NCBI RefSeq assembly: GCF_039522025.1
Contig: NZ_BAAADB010000033.1
Location: 1-27,129, forward strand
Reading direction: 5' to 3'
Source of the DNA: Deinococcus depolymerans
GTDB taxonomy: Bacteria; Deinococcota; Deinococci; Deinococcales; Deinococcaceae
DNA: 27,129 nt
Made by a program: the position numbers and the translations under genes. Below are positions 7,669 through 15,700 of the stretch, piece after piece. Each line of letters starts with the position of its first letter. Within the stretch, counting starts at the first letter, position 1. Below the pieces are notes generated by a model. It was not told the origin of the DNA. It did no database searches and worked only from the letters and a program-made list of their open reading frames with translations.

Positions 7669-7807
7669 CCGTGTCGGCGGGCGTACCGCCTGCGCCTACA
7701 GTAGCGGTCAGGAGGGGCGGTAGGTGCCCGACGTCCTCCGCCGCGCCCCGGGAGGCGGAGACGGCGAGAACCAGAGCGAGCAGGAGACGCGTGACGGGTC
7801 GGAACAT
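7655..7807 (-). CDS. Tiny signal-peptide ORF before the TPR gene
   Basis: A 50-aa peptide starting MFRPVTRLLLALVLAVSAS, which has a charged start, a hydrophobic core and small residues: a standard secretion signal. The likely mature tail (after about residue 20-22) is ~28 residues, with 'EDVGHLPPLLTATVGAGG' followed by an acidic TDDDT end. The ATG at 7807 has a strong Shine-Dalgarno, GGAGGT, five bases upstream, which decides the start. Its stop overlaps the start of the TPR gene by 14 bases. A secreted peptide next to a TPR regulator recalls Rap/Phr- and arbitrium-type signalling pairs, although those peptides usually follow the receptor gene. It could instead be a leader ORF that only serves to couple translation. 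Confidence 0.55.
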   Translation of the reverse strand: MFRPVTRLLLALVLAVSASRGAAEDVGHLPPLLTATVGAGGTPADTDDDT

Positions 7808-7812
7808 GAAGT

Positions 7813-7818
7813 ACCTCC
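7813..7818 (-). promoter_or_regulatory. Ribosome binding site of the tiny ORF
   Basis: GGAGGT on the minus strand, five bases before the ATG at 7807. It is among the strongest Shine-Dalgarno sequences in the window and is the reason for calling the 50-aa ORF, rather than the longer 83-codon frame, as the translated unit. Confidence 0.7.
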
Positions 7819-7912
7819 GGGGACGGGCGGGTCGTCGCCCTGCGCAGGAGTGCGCGGCTCGGACCGTCGGCGACGGCCCTCTGTCCACAGACGCGAAATC
7901 GGACACCGGTCT

Positions 7913-8857
7913 TCAGGCGGCCCGAGCGGCCCGGCCCGCACGCGCGTGCATGGCCCGCAAGACCTGGATCGCCGCCCGCTCCGTCGCCCGGACCACGGAC
8001 TCGTCCGTACCGGCGGCCCGGGCGACCGCCGCGCGTTCGGCGACGTCGAACAGCTCGGCCCGGGTCGCGTCCCGCAGAAGCAGGTCGATCTCGGCGGGCG
8101 CGGCGCGGTAGAGCCCGTCCAGCAGCGCCCCGAACACGGGGACGCGGAGCGTTCCGACCGTCCGCCTCAGGTCGAGCAGGAGGCTGTACTCCAGGTCGGA
8201 TTCCCGGACCCGTCCGAAGTCCCCGTCGGCCTCCTCGAGAGGGCGGGTCAGCGCCTCCTCGAAGTCGTAGACGTACCGACCGGTCCCTTCCGGCGTGCCG
8301 GACAGGCTGACCCGCGCTCCGAACAGGCGCTGCCGGTTCACGAACGCCGAATTGTTGGCGGCGTACCGGGCGAACCCCGTCGGGGCGGCGGCCACGCCGG
8401 CCTGCGCGGACGCCCAGAGGGCCACGATCACCGGGTCGCCGATCGCGGCCGACAGCACCTCGCGGACGTCCGAGCCGCTCAGGACCCCGTCACGGCGACG
8501 CCCGCGAGGCAGGTGGCTGGCGCGGGCCGGGTCGACGCGTACGACGAAGCCGGCGGCGTCCTCACGTTCGAGGACGTCCGCGAATTCCACCGCGAGCACC
8601 TCCGTGAGCGGAGCCACGACCGGCGCGAGGGCCCGGCCGACGTCGCGCCTGAACGTCTCGCCGGCGTAGGTCGAGTTCGCGGCGCGGAGCACGTCGCCGG
8701 CGAGCAACGCGTCGCGGACGTTCCGTTTCGAGGTGGACGCCAGCTCGGCCTCCACGGCGGCCGCGAGCAGACGGCCGGAGGGAGATTCGCAGAACTGGAC
8801 GTCACGGAGAGAGGAGCAGACGGAGGCCAACGCGGTCAGGAAGTCGGTCGAAGCCAT
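7913..8857 (-). CDS. Unknown 314-aa protein
   Basis: I do not recognise this protein. From the ATG at 8857 it begins MASTDFLTALASVCSSLRDV; a GTG at 8899 would add 14 residues. It is largely helical, Ala/Arg/Glu-rich, without signal peptide or membrane segments. The middle holds a more structured stretch with 'AARYAANNSAFVNRQR'-like Asn-rich sequence (residues ~180-200) and 'GRYVYDFEEAL'. A TACAGT sequence upstream on the minus strand, about 40 bases before the ATG, could be a -10 box. It follows a terminator-like hairpin, so it probably heads the transcription unit that continues through the tiny ORF, the TPR protein and the NERD helicase. Confidence 0.6.
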   Translation of the reverse strand: MASTDFLTALASVCSSLRDVQFCESPSGRLLAAAVEAELASTSKRNVRDALLAGDVLRAANSTYAGETFRRDVGRALAPVVAPLTEVLAVEFADVLEREDAAGFVVRVDPARASHLPRGRRRDGVLSGSDVREVLSAAIGDPVIVALWASAQAGVAAAPTGFARYAANNSAFVNRQRLFGARVSLSGTPEGTGRYVYDFEEALTRPLEEADGDFGRVRESDLEYSLLLDLRRTVGTLRVPVFGALLDGLYRAAPAEIDLLLRDATRAELFDVAERAAVARAAGTDESVVRATERAAIQVLRAMHARAGRAARAA

Positions 8858-8935
8858 TGCCGCGTGCCGCAGGCACGCGTGGAAGGTAAGGACCGCCACT
8901 GTACGTCGGAGACGCCACGAACCGCCTGACGCGAA

Positions 8936-8964
8936 AGGCGCACCGCCGCTAAGCCGGTGCGCCT
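8936..8964 (-). terminator. Intrinsic terminator after the second TPR gene
   Basis: On the minus strand AGGCGCACCG and CGGTGCGCCT pair perfectly (10 bp) around a 9-base loop and are followed by TTTCG. It lies between the stop of the 377-aa TPR gene (9058) and the start of the 314-aa gene, separating two same-strand transcription units. Confidence 0.6.
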
Positions 8965-9057
8965 ACCGTGGTGCCGAGAGAACCGATGCGACACGTGAGA
9001 GCCGTCGACTTCGGTGGAATCGAATTTCCCGACCGTGACGGCTCCCGCCTGGGATCG

Positions 9058-10191
9058 TCAGTCGAGCGGATCGATAGGCCAGGTCCGATCGGTGGTCAGG
9101 GAAGGCGCGAGGAGAGCCGGATCCTGTCTCACGACCGTCAGGTCGCTGGTCCAGCGGTAGTCGGGCCCGAGGTGGAGGCGACCGTTCGAGGAGACGATCA
9201 CGTCACGGTCTCCGACGAGTCGTCTCAGCCGCTGGACGACCTGCCGGACACGAGCGACGCGGTGGGCTGCGTCGTCGTGGCGTACCCTGCCGGACGTGCC
9301 GCGACTTTCCGGTAGCAGCCGCTCGGCCACCTCAATCAGCCTGGCGCCCGGATGTTCCGTCAGGTAGGCGACGAGCAGGGCGAGATCGGGACCGACAGCC
9401 AGTCGGACGGGCGGGTCTCCCAGCAGCAGCCGGGGCGGATCGGTGAGGTACACCGCGGCAGTCACCGGTTCTCCGGTCTCCACCGAGTCGGCGGGAGACC
9501 GGAGACGTTCGAAGGCGGCCGCTTCGATGGAGTCCAGCAGAGGTAGGACGTCTGCCGGCGCATCCGGACGTGCGAGTCTCGCCTGTTCCAACGCGCCGTA
9601 GGGAGCTCGGTCCACGAGCAGGCCGGCCAGCGTCGCACGAGCGTGGAATTTCCATGTGCCCGTCCGGGCGAGGGAGACGGCGCGACGGGCGTGGTTCACC
9701 GCTCTCCTCGGGTCGGGCGTCGACTGCGCCCGCAGGCAGAGTACCGGTACACGCAGCTCACCTGCCTTGGACGTATCCGCGAGGCGATGGGCTTCCGCGA
9801 AGGCCTCCTCGGCTTCGCGGTCGTCACTGGACAGACTGGCCGACCGGGCCAGGATCAGGTGGGCCAGGATCAGGCGTTTCCGGTCGGCGGCGGCGTAGGG
9901 CAGGAGGTGCAGAGCCTCGTCGTGGGCTTCGCGCGGCCGGCCGGTCTCGCACAGCCAGGCGGCCCGCGCCAGACGGAGCTCGTCCGACGCCAAGCCGATC
10001 GGCACCACGACTCCCTCTCGGAACGGCGTGGAGTCGCGTCCGCTCCGAAGGGTTCTCAGGAGCGTTTCCACCGGGCTCGGAGGCGACACTCCGTCCCGCG
10101 AAGGCCCGGTTCGGGCCGCCGGCCCGAACCGGGCCAGAGGGAAGCAGTCGGTCAGGAGCCCGGGCGGGAAGCGGAAGCGGTCCGACTTCAT
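9058..10191 (-). CDS. Second TPR protein with C-terminal winged-helix-like domain
   Basis: A 377-aa protein of the same plan as the one at 6292-7668 but shorter. Residues ~60-215 contain TPR-like helices ('DELRLARAAWLCETGRPREA', 'AEEAFAEAHRLAD', 'AVNHARRAVSLAR'). The C-terminus (~255-365) contains 'LALLVAYLTEHPGARLIEVAERLL' and then 'RVARVRQVVQRLRRLVGDRDVIVSSNGRLHLGPDYRWTSDL' (read as two pieces), matching the other protein in the RLR...D-V...NG.(V/L).L.P..W.(T/S)D pattern. It starts 31 bases after the methyltransferase stop (ATG 10191, GTG 10203 also possible), so it is probably co-transcribed with the methyltransferase and may control it or sense modification state. Weak ribosome binding site. 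Function inferred. Confidence 0.7.
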   Translation of the reverse strand: MKSDRFRFPPGLLTDCFPLARFGPAARTGPSRDGVSPPSPVETLLRTLRSGRDSTPFREGVVVPIGLASDELRLARAAWLCETGRPREAHDEALHLLPYAAADRKRLILAHLILARSASLSSDDREAEEAFAEAHRLADTSKAGELRVPVLCLRAQSTPDPRRAVNHARRAVSLARTGTWKFHARATLAGLLVDRAPYGALEQARLARPDAPADVLPLLDSIEAAAFERLRSPADSVETGEPVTAAVYLTDPPRLLLGDPPVRLAVGPDLALLVAYLTEHPGARLIEVAERLLPESRGTSGRVRHDDAAHRVARVRQVVQRLRRLVGDRDVIVSSNGRLHLGPDYRWTSDLTVVRQDPALLAPSLTTDRTWPIDPLD

Positions 10192-10222
10192 GACGCTCGG
10201 CACCGGAGCGGCACGGTCCGGA

Positions 10223-11353
10223 TCAGACGGGAGGGATGAGCGGCGGCGCCGTCCTGACCTTCTCGAGATGGTCGAGGATGGCCCGGCCGATCACCCGGCC
10301 GAGTTCGGGCGGTACGGCGTTGCCGATCTGCCGCCCGTGCCGCGTGAACGAGGCGGCTTCCCCGGGCCGGACGAACCGGTACGAGCGGGGGAACGTCTGG
10401 AGGATCGCGCCTTCCCTCAGGCTCAGCCCCCGGTCCTGGGTCGGATGGACGAACCGGCCGGTCCCGATGTTGTAGAACTGTGTCGTCATGGTGGGAGAGG
10501 GCTGCGCCGGGTCCATGCGTCCGTAGACCGAGCCGTACGTCGCGCCGGACGCTTTGCGGTGACATGCGAGTTTCAGGTCGTCCGGCCAGTCGGCCCAGGT
10601 GCCGCCGGGTTTGGAGGCCTTCGCGCGCTTCAGGTTGAGTTCCGTCAACTTGTAGGTCTTGTGGAGAGGATCGTGCGGATCCGTTTCTCCGACCTGCAGG
10701 GGTGGCAGGTCACGGAGGGCCTCGTGGACCGACACCGGATCGTTCCGGGTATGCGTCGCCGGAGGCAACGCGACCTTCCCCCACCGGGAGGCGAAGAGGA
10801 CGAGGCGGCGCCTGGCCTGCGGGATTCCGTAGTCCGGTCCGAAGACGCGGTATTCGCTCACCTCGTAGCCGGCCTTCTCGAGCGACGCCTTGAACTCCGC
10901 GTAGATCGGGAACTTGCCTTTCGTAGCCAGCCGGACGACGTTCTCCATGCTCACCACTTCGGGTCTGAGAGTCAGGATCAGGTCCAGGAAAGCCTGGAGG
11001 GGCGCCCATTCGCTCTGCAGCTCCTCGACCGACTTGCCGATCTTGGTCTTGGCGGCCGCCGTGGAATACGGCTGACATGGCGCGCAGCCGACCAGGACCC
11101 GGGTCGCGCCCGGCGGGTAATGCGCCGCCAGGTCGTCCGCCGTCACGGTCGTGATGTCCGCGTGCAGGAACGTCGCTCCGTCGTTGTTCGCCTCGTAGGC
11201 GAAGCTGCAGCTGTCGTCCAGATCGTAGCCCGCCTTGACCTGCAAGCCGGCCTCCCGAAGGCCGTAGGTGAGCCCGCCGACGCCGCAGAACATGTCGACG
11301 GCGACCACCGGTCGTTCGGAAATTTGTAGACTGTGTCGCTTTTCTCCACTCAT
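10223..11353 (-). CDS. DNA (cytosine-5) methyltransferase
   Basis: A 376-aa C5 methyltransferase of normal length. In order: motif I DMFCGVGGLTYGL (20-32, AdoMet binding), motif IV GCAPCQPYS with catalytic Cys93, motif VI SMENV (135-139), motif VIII QARRR, a variable target-recognition region (~205-290) and the C-terminal QIGNAVPP (motif X). It transfers a methyl group from S-adenosylmethionine to cytosine; the target sequence cannot be read. The ATG at 11353 opens directly before motif I; the longer frame to 11506 has no family sequence. In the island it is the candidate self-marking enzyme (the role of DrmMII in class 2 DISARM or DruM in type II Druantia). It is 177 bases downstream of the Cas4-like gene with a hairpin between, so it may have its own promoter. 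Confidence 0.95.
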   Translation of the reverse strand: MSGEKRHSLQISERPVVAVDMFCGVGGLTYGLREAGLQVKAGYDLDDSCSFAYEANNDGATFLHADITTVTADDLAAHYPPGATRVLVGCAPCQPYSTAAAKTKIGKSVEELQSEWAPLQAFLDLILTLRPEVVSMENVVRLATKGKFPIYAEFKASLEKAGYEVSEYRVFGPDYGIPQARRRLVLFASRWGKVALPPATHTRNDPVSVHEALRDLPPLQVGETDPHDPLHKTYKLTELNLKRAKASKPGGTWADWPDDLKLACHRKASGATYGSVYGRMDPAQPSPTMTTQFYNIGTGRFVHPTQDRGLSLREGAILQTFPRSYRFVRPGEAASFTRHGRQIGNAVPPELGRVIGRAILDHLEKVRTAPPLIPPV

Positions 11354-11365
11354 CGCGTCGTACCG

Positions 11366-11371
11366 ACTATA
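11366..11371 (-). promoter_or_regulatory. Candidate -10 box for the methyltransferase
   Basis: TATAGT on the minus strand, 12 bases before the ATG at 11353. No -35 match and no Shine-Dalgarno are visible, which would suit a nearly leaderless transcript, a common arrangement in Deinococcus. Single-motif evidence only. Confidence 0.3.
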
Positions 11372-11493
11372 GCCGCTCACGCCCCTTCGGGTGCCGCGCG
11401 ACCCGACTGGAGCGCGCGGGTGCCGGGCAGGTCCGCCGTGGGATGCCGGGAACCGAGAGACCGTCGCGCCGGTCACCGACTCCAAGGATGCTC

Positions 11494-11518
11494 CCGCACA
11501 CGGCACGGGCGTGTGCGG
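11494..11518. terminator. Hairpin between Cas4-like nuclease and methyltransferase genes
   Basis: CCGCACACG (11494-11502) and CGTGTGCGG (11510-11518) pair perfectly around a 7-base loop, 12 bases past the stop of the Cas4-like gene. There is no T-run, so it may be an attenuator, an mRNA 3'-end stabiliser or a factor-dependent stop rather than a strict intrinsic terminator. Confidence 0.4.
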
Positions 11519-11530
11519 AAGCCGTCCCGG

Positions 11531-12739
11531 TCACGGGCGACTGCGGTATACGCCCTGGATCCCCACGCCGTCCATGTCGACGTCCGGAATCCGGAAGTTC
11601 CGCGGGTGAATCCACGTCCCGTGCATGGGTGTCGTCTCGTCCGGTCGGAGCCCGAAGAACCACGCCCGCTCGCCGGGTACGAACGACCAGCGGGCTGCGC
11701 CGGAGATCAGGAATGTCCTGCCCGCCTCGTCCCTGAGGGCCGCCCGGTCGTCGGTCGGATCTGTGGGCGAAGGCCTGCCCGTCACCTCTCCCCAGACGTC
11801 GTACGGTGCGACGGGTCCGTCCGAGGAGGTCTGCCCCCACCAGGACACGGCGCGACTCCGGTAGCCGGGGCACCGGTGTCTGACCGGGCACGGGCCGCAG
11901 TGAGGTCCGGGGATCGCGACGGCGGCCGCTTCGACCGGACGTCCGCTCGGAAACCTGACGAGGAGGTCGTCCAGCCGGGCCCGGGTGTCGGCCCTTTCGG
12001 ACTCGCCCCACGGCACCTCCACGCGGTCGGCACCGTGGAGCCACAGCCGGACCCGGACACCCGGTTCCAGCGTCTCGAGCATCGTCGCGTACAACCACAT
12101 CTGCCGGGCGAGGGGAAGACTCGGGCGGCCGCCGCGCGCCGTGACGCCGGACTTCAGATCCGTGACGTGCACTTCGGTACCGATCCGTTCGATCAGATCC
12201 GGGCGCCCTGCGAGACGCAGCTCCGGTACGTCGAGCCGTCGTTCGCGCCCCGTGGGGATCCGGGGGACGCGGTCGCCGGGGAGGCCTCGGGGCGGAGCGC
12301 GCCGTGACGGAGGAACGCTCCGAGCGGCGCCGGACGCCCAGGCGAGCAGCCTCGCCTGCCCTTTCCGCCAGACCGTGCGCCCCACGGCCCTCCGGAGCGG
12401 AACCAGCCCCGCCTGCGGCCAGAGCCTCCGGGCGGCCTCCTCGGTCGAGTGCAGGACCTCGTCGAACACCTCCGTGACGTCGTGCGCCGGCGGGCCCACC
12501 CGGGCGAGGCGGGCCACGGTCTCGTGAAGGACGGTCCCGAGCAGCGCCGCCGGGTTCGGCGGCAGCCGCTCGGCTTCGCCGAGTCCGTGCAGCTGCGACA
12601 GGGGACACCGTTCGAGAGCGTGGAAAGCGGACGGACTGAACCGCTCGGGGACGTGGACCGTCTTCAGGAGCTCCGGGAGGACCGGGGGGCGTGTGCCCCC
12701 CGGCGTCAACGGGCGAGCGTCGCCTGCTGCCTGATCCAT
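11531..12739 (-). CDS. Cas4/RecB-like PD-(D/E)XK nuclease with Fe-S cysteines
   Basis: A 402-aa protein with the layout of Cas4/AddB-type nucleases. One Cys near the N-terminus (C45, ERCPLS) and three near residue 285 (C281, C284, C290 in HCGPCPVRHRC) fit a 4Fe-4S cluster. Between them are H72 (GTVLHE), D181 (AGRPDL), D194 and K196 (TDLKSG) and QMWLY (213-217), the catalytic and Q-x3-Y motifs. It should bind Fe-S and cut DNA with metal, possibly as an exonuclease. A ~105-aa tail (298-402) beyond the usual family end contains 'VWGEVTGRP' and 'WFFGLRPDE', perhaps a small beta-barrel. The ATG at 12739 overlaps the helicase gene by 34 bases and has AGGTG upstream; a TTG at 12709 overlapping the helicase stop is the alternative. 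Tight linkage suggests it works with the helicase. Confidence 0.85.
   Translation of the reverse strand: MDQAAGDARPLTPGGTRPPVLPELLKTVHVPERFSPSAFHALERCPLSQLHGLGEAERLPPNPAALLGTVLHETVARLARVGPPAHDVTEVFDEVLHSTEEAARRLWPQAGLVPLRRAVGRTVWRKGQARLLAWASGAARSVPPSRRAPPRGLPGDRVPRIPTGRERRLDVPELRLAGRPDLIERIGTEVHVTDLKSGVTARGGRPSLPLARQMWLYATMLETLEPGVRVRLWLHGADRVEVPWGESERADTRARLDDLLVRFPSGRPVEAAAVAIPGPHCGPCPVRHRCPGYRSRAVSWWGQTSSDGPVAPYDVWGEVTGRPSPTDPTDDRAALRDEAGRTFLISGAARWSFVPGERAWFFGLRPDETTPMHGTWIHPRNFRIPDVDMDGVGIQGVYRSRP
12682..12703. other. GC hairpin just after the helicase stop
   Basis: CCGGGGGGC (12682-12690) and GCCCCCCGG (12695-12703) pair perfectly around GTGT, two bases beyond the helicase stop and inside the first codons of the Cas4-like gene (around residues 13-20). 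It has no T-run. It may dampen or pace translation from the helicase gene into the nuclease gene. Confidence 0.45.
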
Positions 12740-15700
12740 TCCCGCACCTGCACCTGGCGCCGTTCGAGGTTGAACGTGTCCCAGCAGAGCGTCGCGCCGC
12801 CCGATTCGGCGGCCGCCTCCTCGTCGGCCTGCGCGAGGATCGTGCCGGCCGCCAGTTCGGCGTTCGGGTCCCAGTTCCAGAGGGGATGCGCGACGAGCAC
12901 CCACGGCGTCAACCCGCCGCTGCTCTTCTTGATCCGGAAGGCCGGAACCTTCCCGCCTGCGAAGAGCATCGTCTCGCCACCGAATCCTTCGGCCATCTCC
13001 TCGGCGAGTCGCTCGGCGTCTTCCAGGTGGCCCTGCAGGCCGGGACTCCCGAAATCGCCGTCGAGGCCGCACGAGAACGTCGGGTCGAGCAGCGCCCTCA
13101 GGTACGTCAGACCCAGGCGCCAGTCCAACAGGCCGTGGTAGTGCTGGTTTCCGTACCTCAGGAGGCAGCGGTAGCACGCCGTCGAGCAGTCGCCGTGGTC
13201 GGGCCCTTCGAACTCCGACCGCGGATAGGCGGTCGCGTCCGTGAGCATCGACCGGGCGAACGACAGGATGCGGGGCACTGTCTGGCCCGGCGCGGGCTCG
13301 CTGAGGATCCGGCAGAATCCGGCGCCGTTGACCAGCTCGTCCGTGATCTGCAGGAGCGGGCGAGCCGGCGCGCGGCCGAAGAGACGCGGTTCCAGGACCG
13401 CCAGTTCCTCGGGCGCGATGTCGAGCTCCAGGGCCGCCCGACTGACGGTCATGAACGTGGCGGAGAGCGCCGCCGCGCGCACGCCCTGCCACCTCGACCT
13501 GGCGTGGTCCGACTCCTCGACTCCTTCGGTCCGCAGGGGCATGCGGTGCAGTGCGAGCGCGGGGTTCAGGGCCGTCGGCGCGAGGTAGAGGGAATCGGTC
13601 GTCTTGGGCGCGGCGAGCCAGACGGGGGGACGCTCGCTCGACTCCGCGGTGAATCCGTGGCGGTGCACGCCCGGTACCTCGGCCAGCTCCTGGTGCGGCA
13701 GCCGGAAGCTTCCGCCGCTCCGCGTGACCACCTGGTTCCCGCCGGTCGTCACGAAACCGGTGCCCGACCGCCCGCGGTTGAGGCGGTAGGTGCGTGCCCG
13801 CCCGTCGAACGCCACGTCGAGACTCGCCCCGATTGACGCACCGTCTCCCGGTGCCAGCGTGTACGTCACCGGCGCGATCGCACTGCCTTCGGCCTGGACG
13901 GTGCGGTGGCGGGCGCCGCCGCCCCCCTCCTCGTTGCGGGGCCGCCGGCCGAAATCGGTCCGGAAGCCGTTCGGGACCACGCAGTCGTGACCGCTGTCCT
14001 CGTCCAGCGGCGAGCCGCAGGCCCGGCAGGTCGCGTCCGGGGTCGTGTCGGCCGGGCCGATCCTGGCCCACGCGCTGCAGGCCCGGCATTGGGTCAGCCG
14101 GAACTTCTCTCCGAACGCGTCGTCCCGGAAGGCCTTGACCGGAACGACCTGCCCTTTCCTGCCGAACGGCGGCAGGTCGAGGTCGGGCGTGAATCCGACG
14201 GAGACGTACTCGAACTTGTCCTTCACGAGGCGCGCTTCGGGAGCGAACTCGTAGATGGCCACGTCCAGATCGCGGTCCACGCTGTCGAACTCGTCTCGAC
14301 CGTCCACGCGACGGGTCCCCAGGTAGAGGTTCCGGACCCGCGTGGGCATGCCGTACATGGGCAGCAGCCCGGTCTCCGCCACGGCCTGCGCCAGGCCGGG
14401 CGCCACTTCCGCGGTGACGCCGTCCAGTTCGGCGATCAGTTCGTCCGGCGCCGGACGGATCACGGCGGTCTTGCCGTCCGCCGCGAGGACGCCCCGGAAT
14501 CGCTCGGCTTCCCCGGCGGTCGCCTCCAGCGCCCCGCGGAGCCTGTCCCGCCACTTGGAACCGTTCAGGTACGTCGCGACCGGTACGAACTCGCCGTGGA
14601 TGTCCGGCGGCGACATGAGATCGCCGGGATACAGGCGGTCTCCCGCCGCGCGGTCCTGCTGCCGGAGCAGCCCGAACGCGTCCACCAGCCATTTCTTGCG
14701 CAGGAAGCGCTGGGCGATGGAGCCCATGCTCTTGGTCAGGACCGGGGGTGGCGGCACGTCGCCCGTCATCCGTTCCGGATTACGGAAGTAATGGAGATCG
14801 TGGCTCTTGGTGCGGCAGACGGTCAAGGCCATGGAGAACGCCTGACCGCGGCGACCGGCGCGGCCGACCCGCTGCTGGTAGTTGAACCGCTGCGGCGGCA
14901 TGTTGGCCTGCATGACCGCCTGGAGCGGGCCGATGTCGATCCCGACTTCCATCGTCGTCGTCACGGCCAGCAGGTCGATCGTGGCCTTGCGCTTATGGAG
15001 TTCCCCTGCCCCCGTCTCGATCTCGTCGAGGTCGTCATCCACTTGCTCGCCGTCTGCATGGCTTTCGTCGGATCTCGGCACGAAGATCCCCTTGAATTCC
15101 CGCTGCCGCGCGGCCGGGTCTTCGGTCTGCCCGGTCAGTTCCTCGCAGTGCAGGCGGAAGAAGGGCGCCACCTCGCTCGACTCGTCTTCCCAGTGGTCGA
15201 CGGCCCGGTTCACCCGCCGGCCGAGGAAGTTGACGGCCCTGAGCGAGGCGACGGTCCCGAAAGGCGCCTCCGGCAGCTTGGCCAGGCAGCGCGTGCAGAG
15301 CCCGGCGCCGCGGTGCAGGTGGACCCGCGAGCAGGTGTCGCAGCGCCAGAAGCTGTCCTCGGGCCGCGCGACATGGAAGCGGATCCGGCTCATCGAGACG
15401 ATCCCGCCGGCGTGGCCGGCCGCGGCAAGGTCGTTCAGGGCGGTCTCGAGGCGCGCTTCGCCGTCCGTCTCTCCCCAGACGGCCTTCGCGTAGGCCAGGA
15501 CCTTGCCGCGCGCCGTCCCTCTCGGTCCGATCTCTCGCAGCGGATCGTCCTCGGAACGGTACTTGGAAGGATCGTACCGGTAGGCGTCCGTCAGGACCCG
15601 GATCAGCGCCGCGAGTTCCGAGACCCGGCCGTCGGTCCGCCGGCTTTCGGGGATGTCGGTCGGCCGGACGGTCACGTAGCCGAGGCCGGCTTCCTCGAAC

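Noticed and set aside
4801..7704. Plus-strand open frame of 967 codons
   Set aside because: Lies across the NERD helicase and TPR genes, which have clear motifs on the minus strand; the plus translation has no family features.
11531..12739. Part of a CRISPR-Cas locus because of the Cas4-like protein
   Set aside because: No cas1, cas2 or other cas genes and no regularly spaced repeats anywhere in the window.
12740..14692. Upstream extension of the Cas4-like nuclease frame to 14692
   Set aside because: The upstream part runs inside the helicase gene in another frame and reads as arginine/glycine-rich noise; family sequence begins only after 12739.
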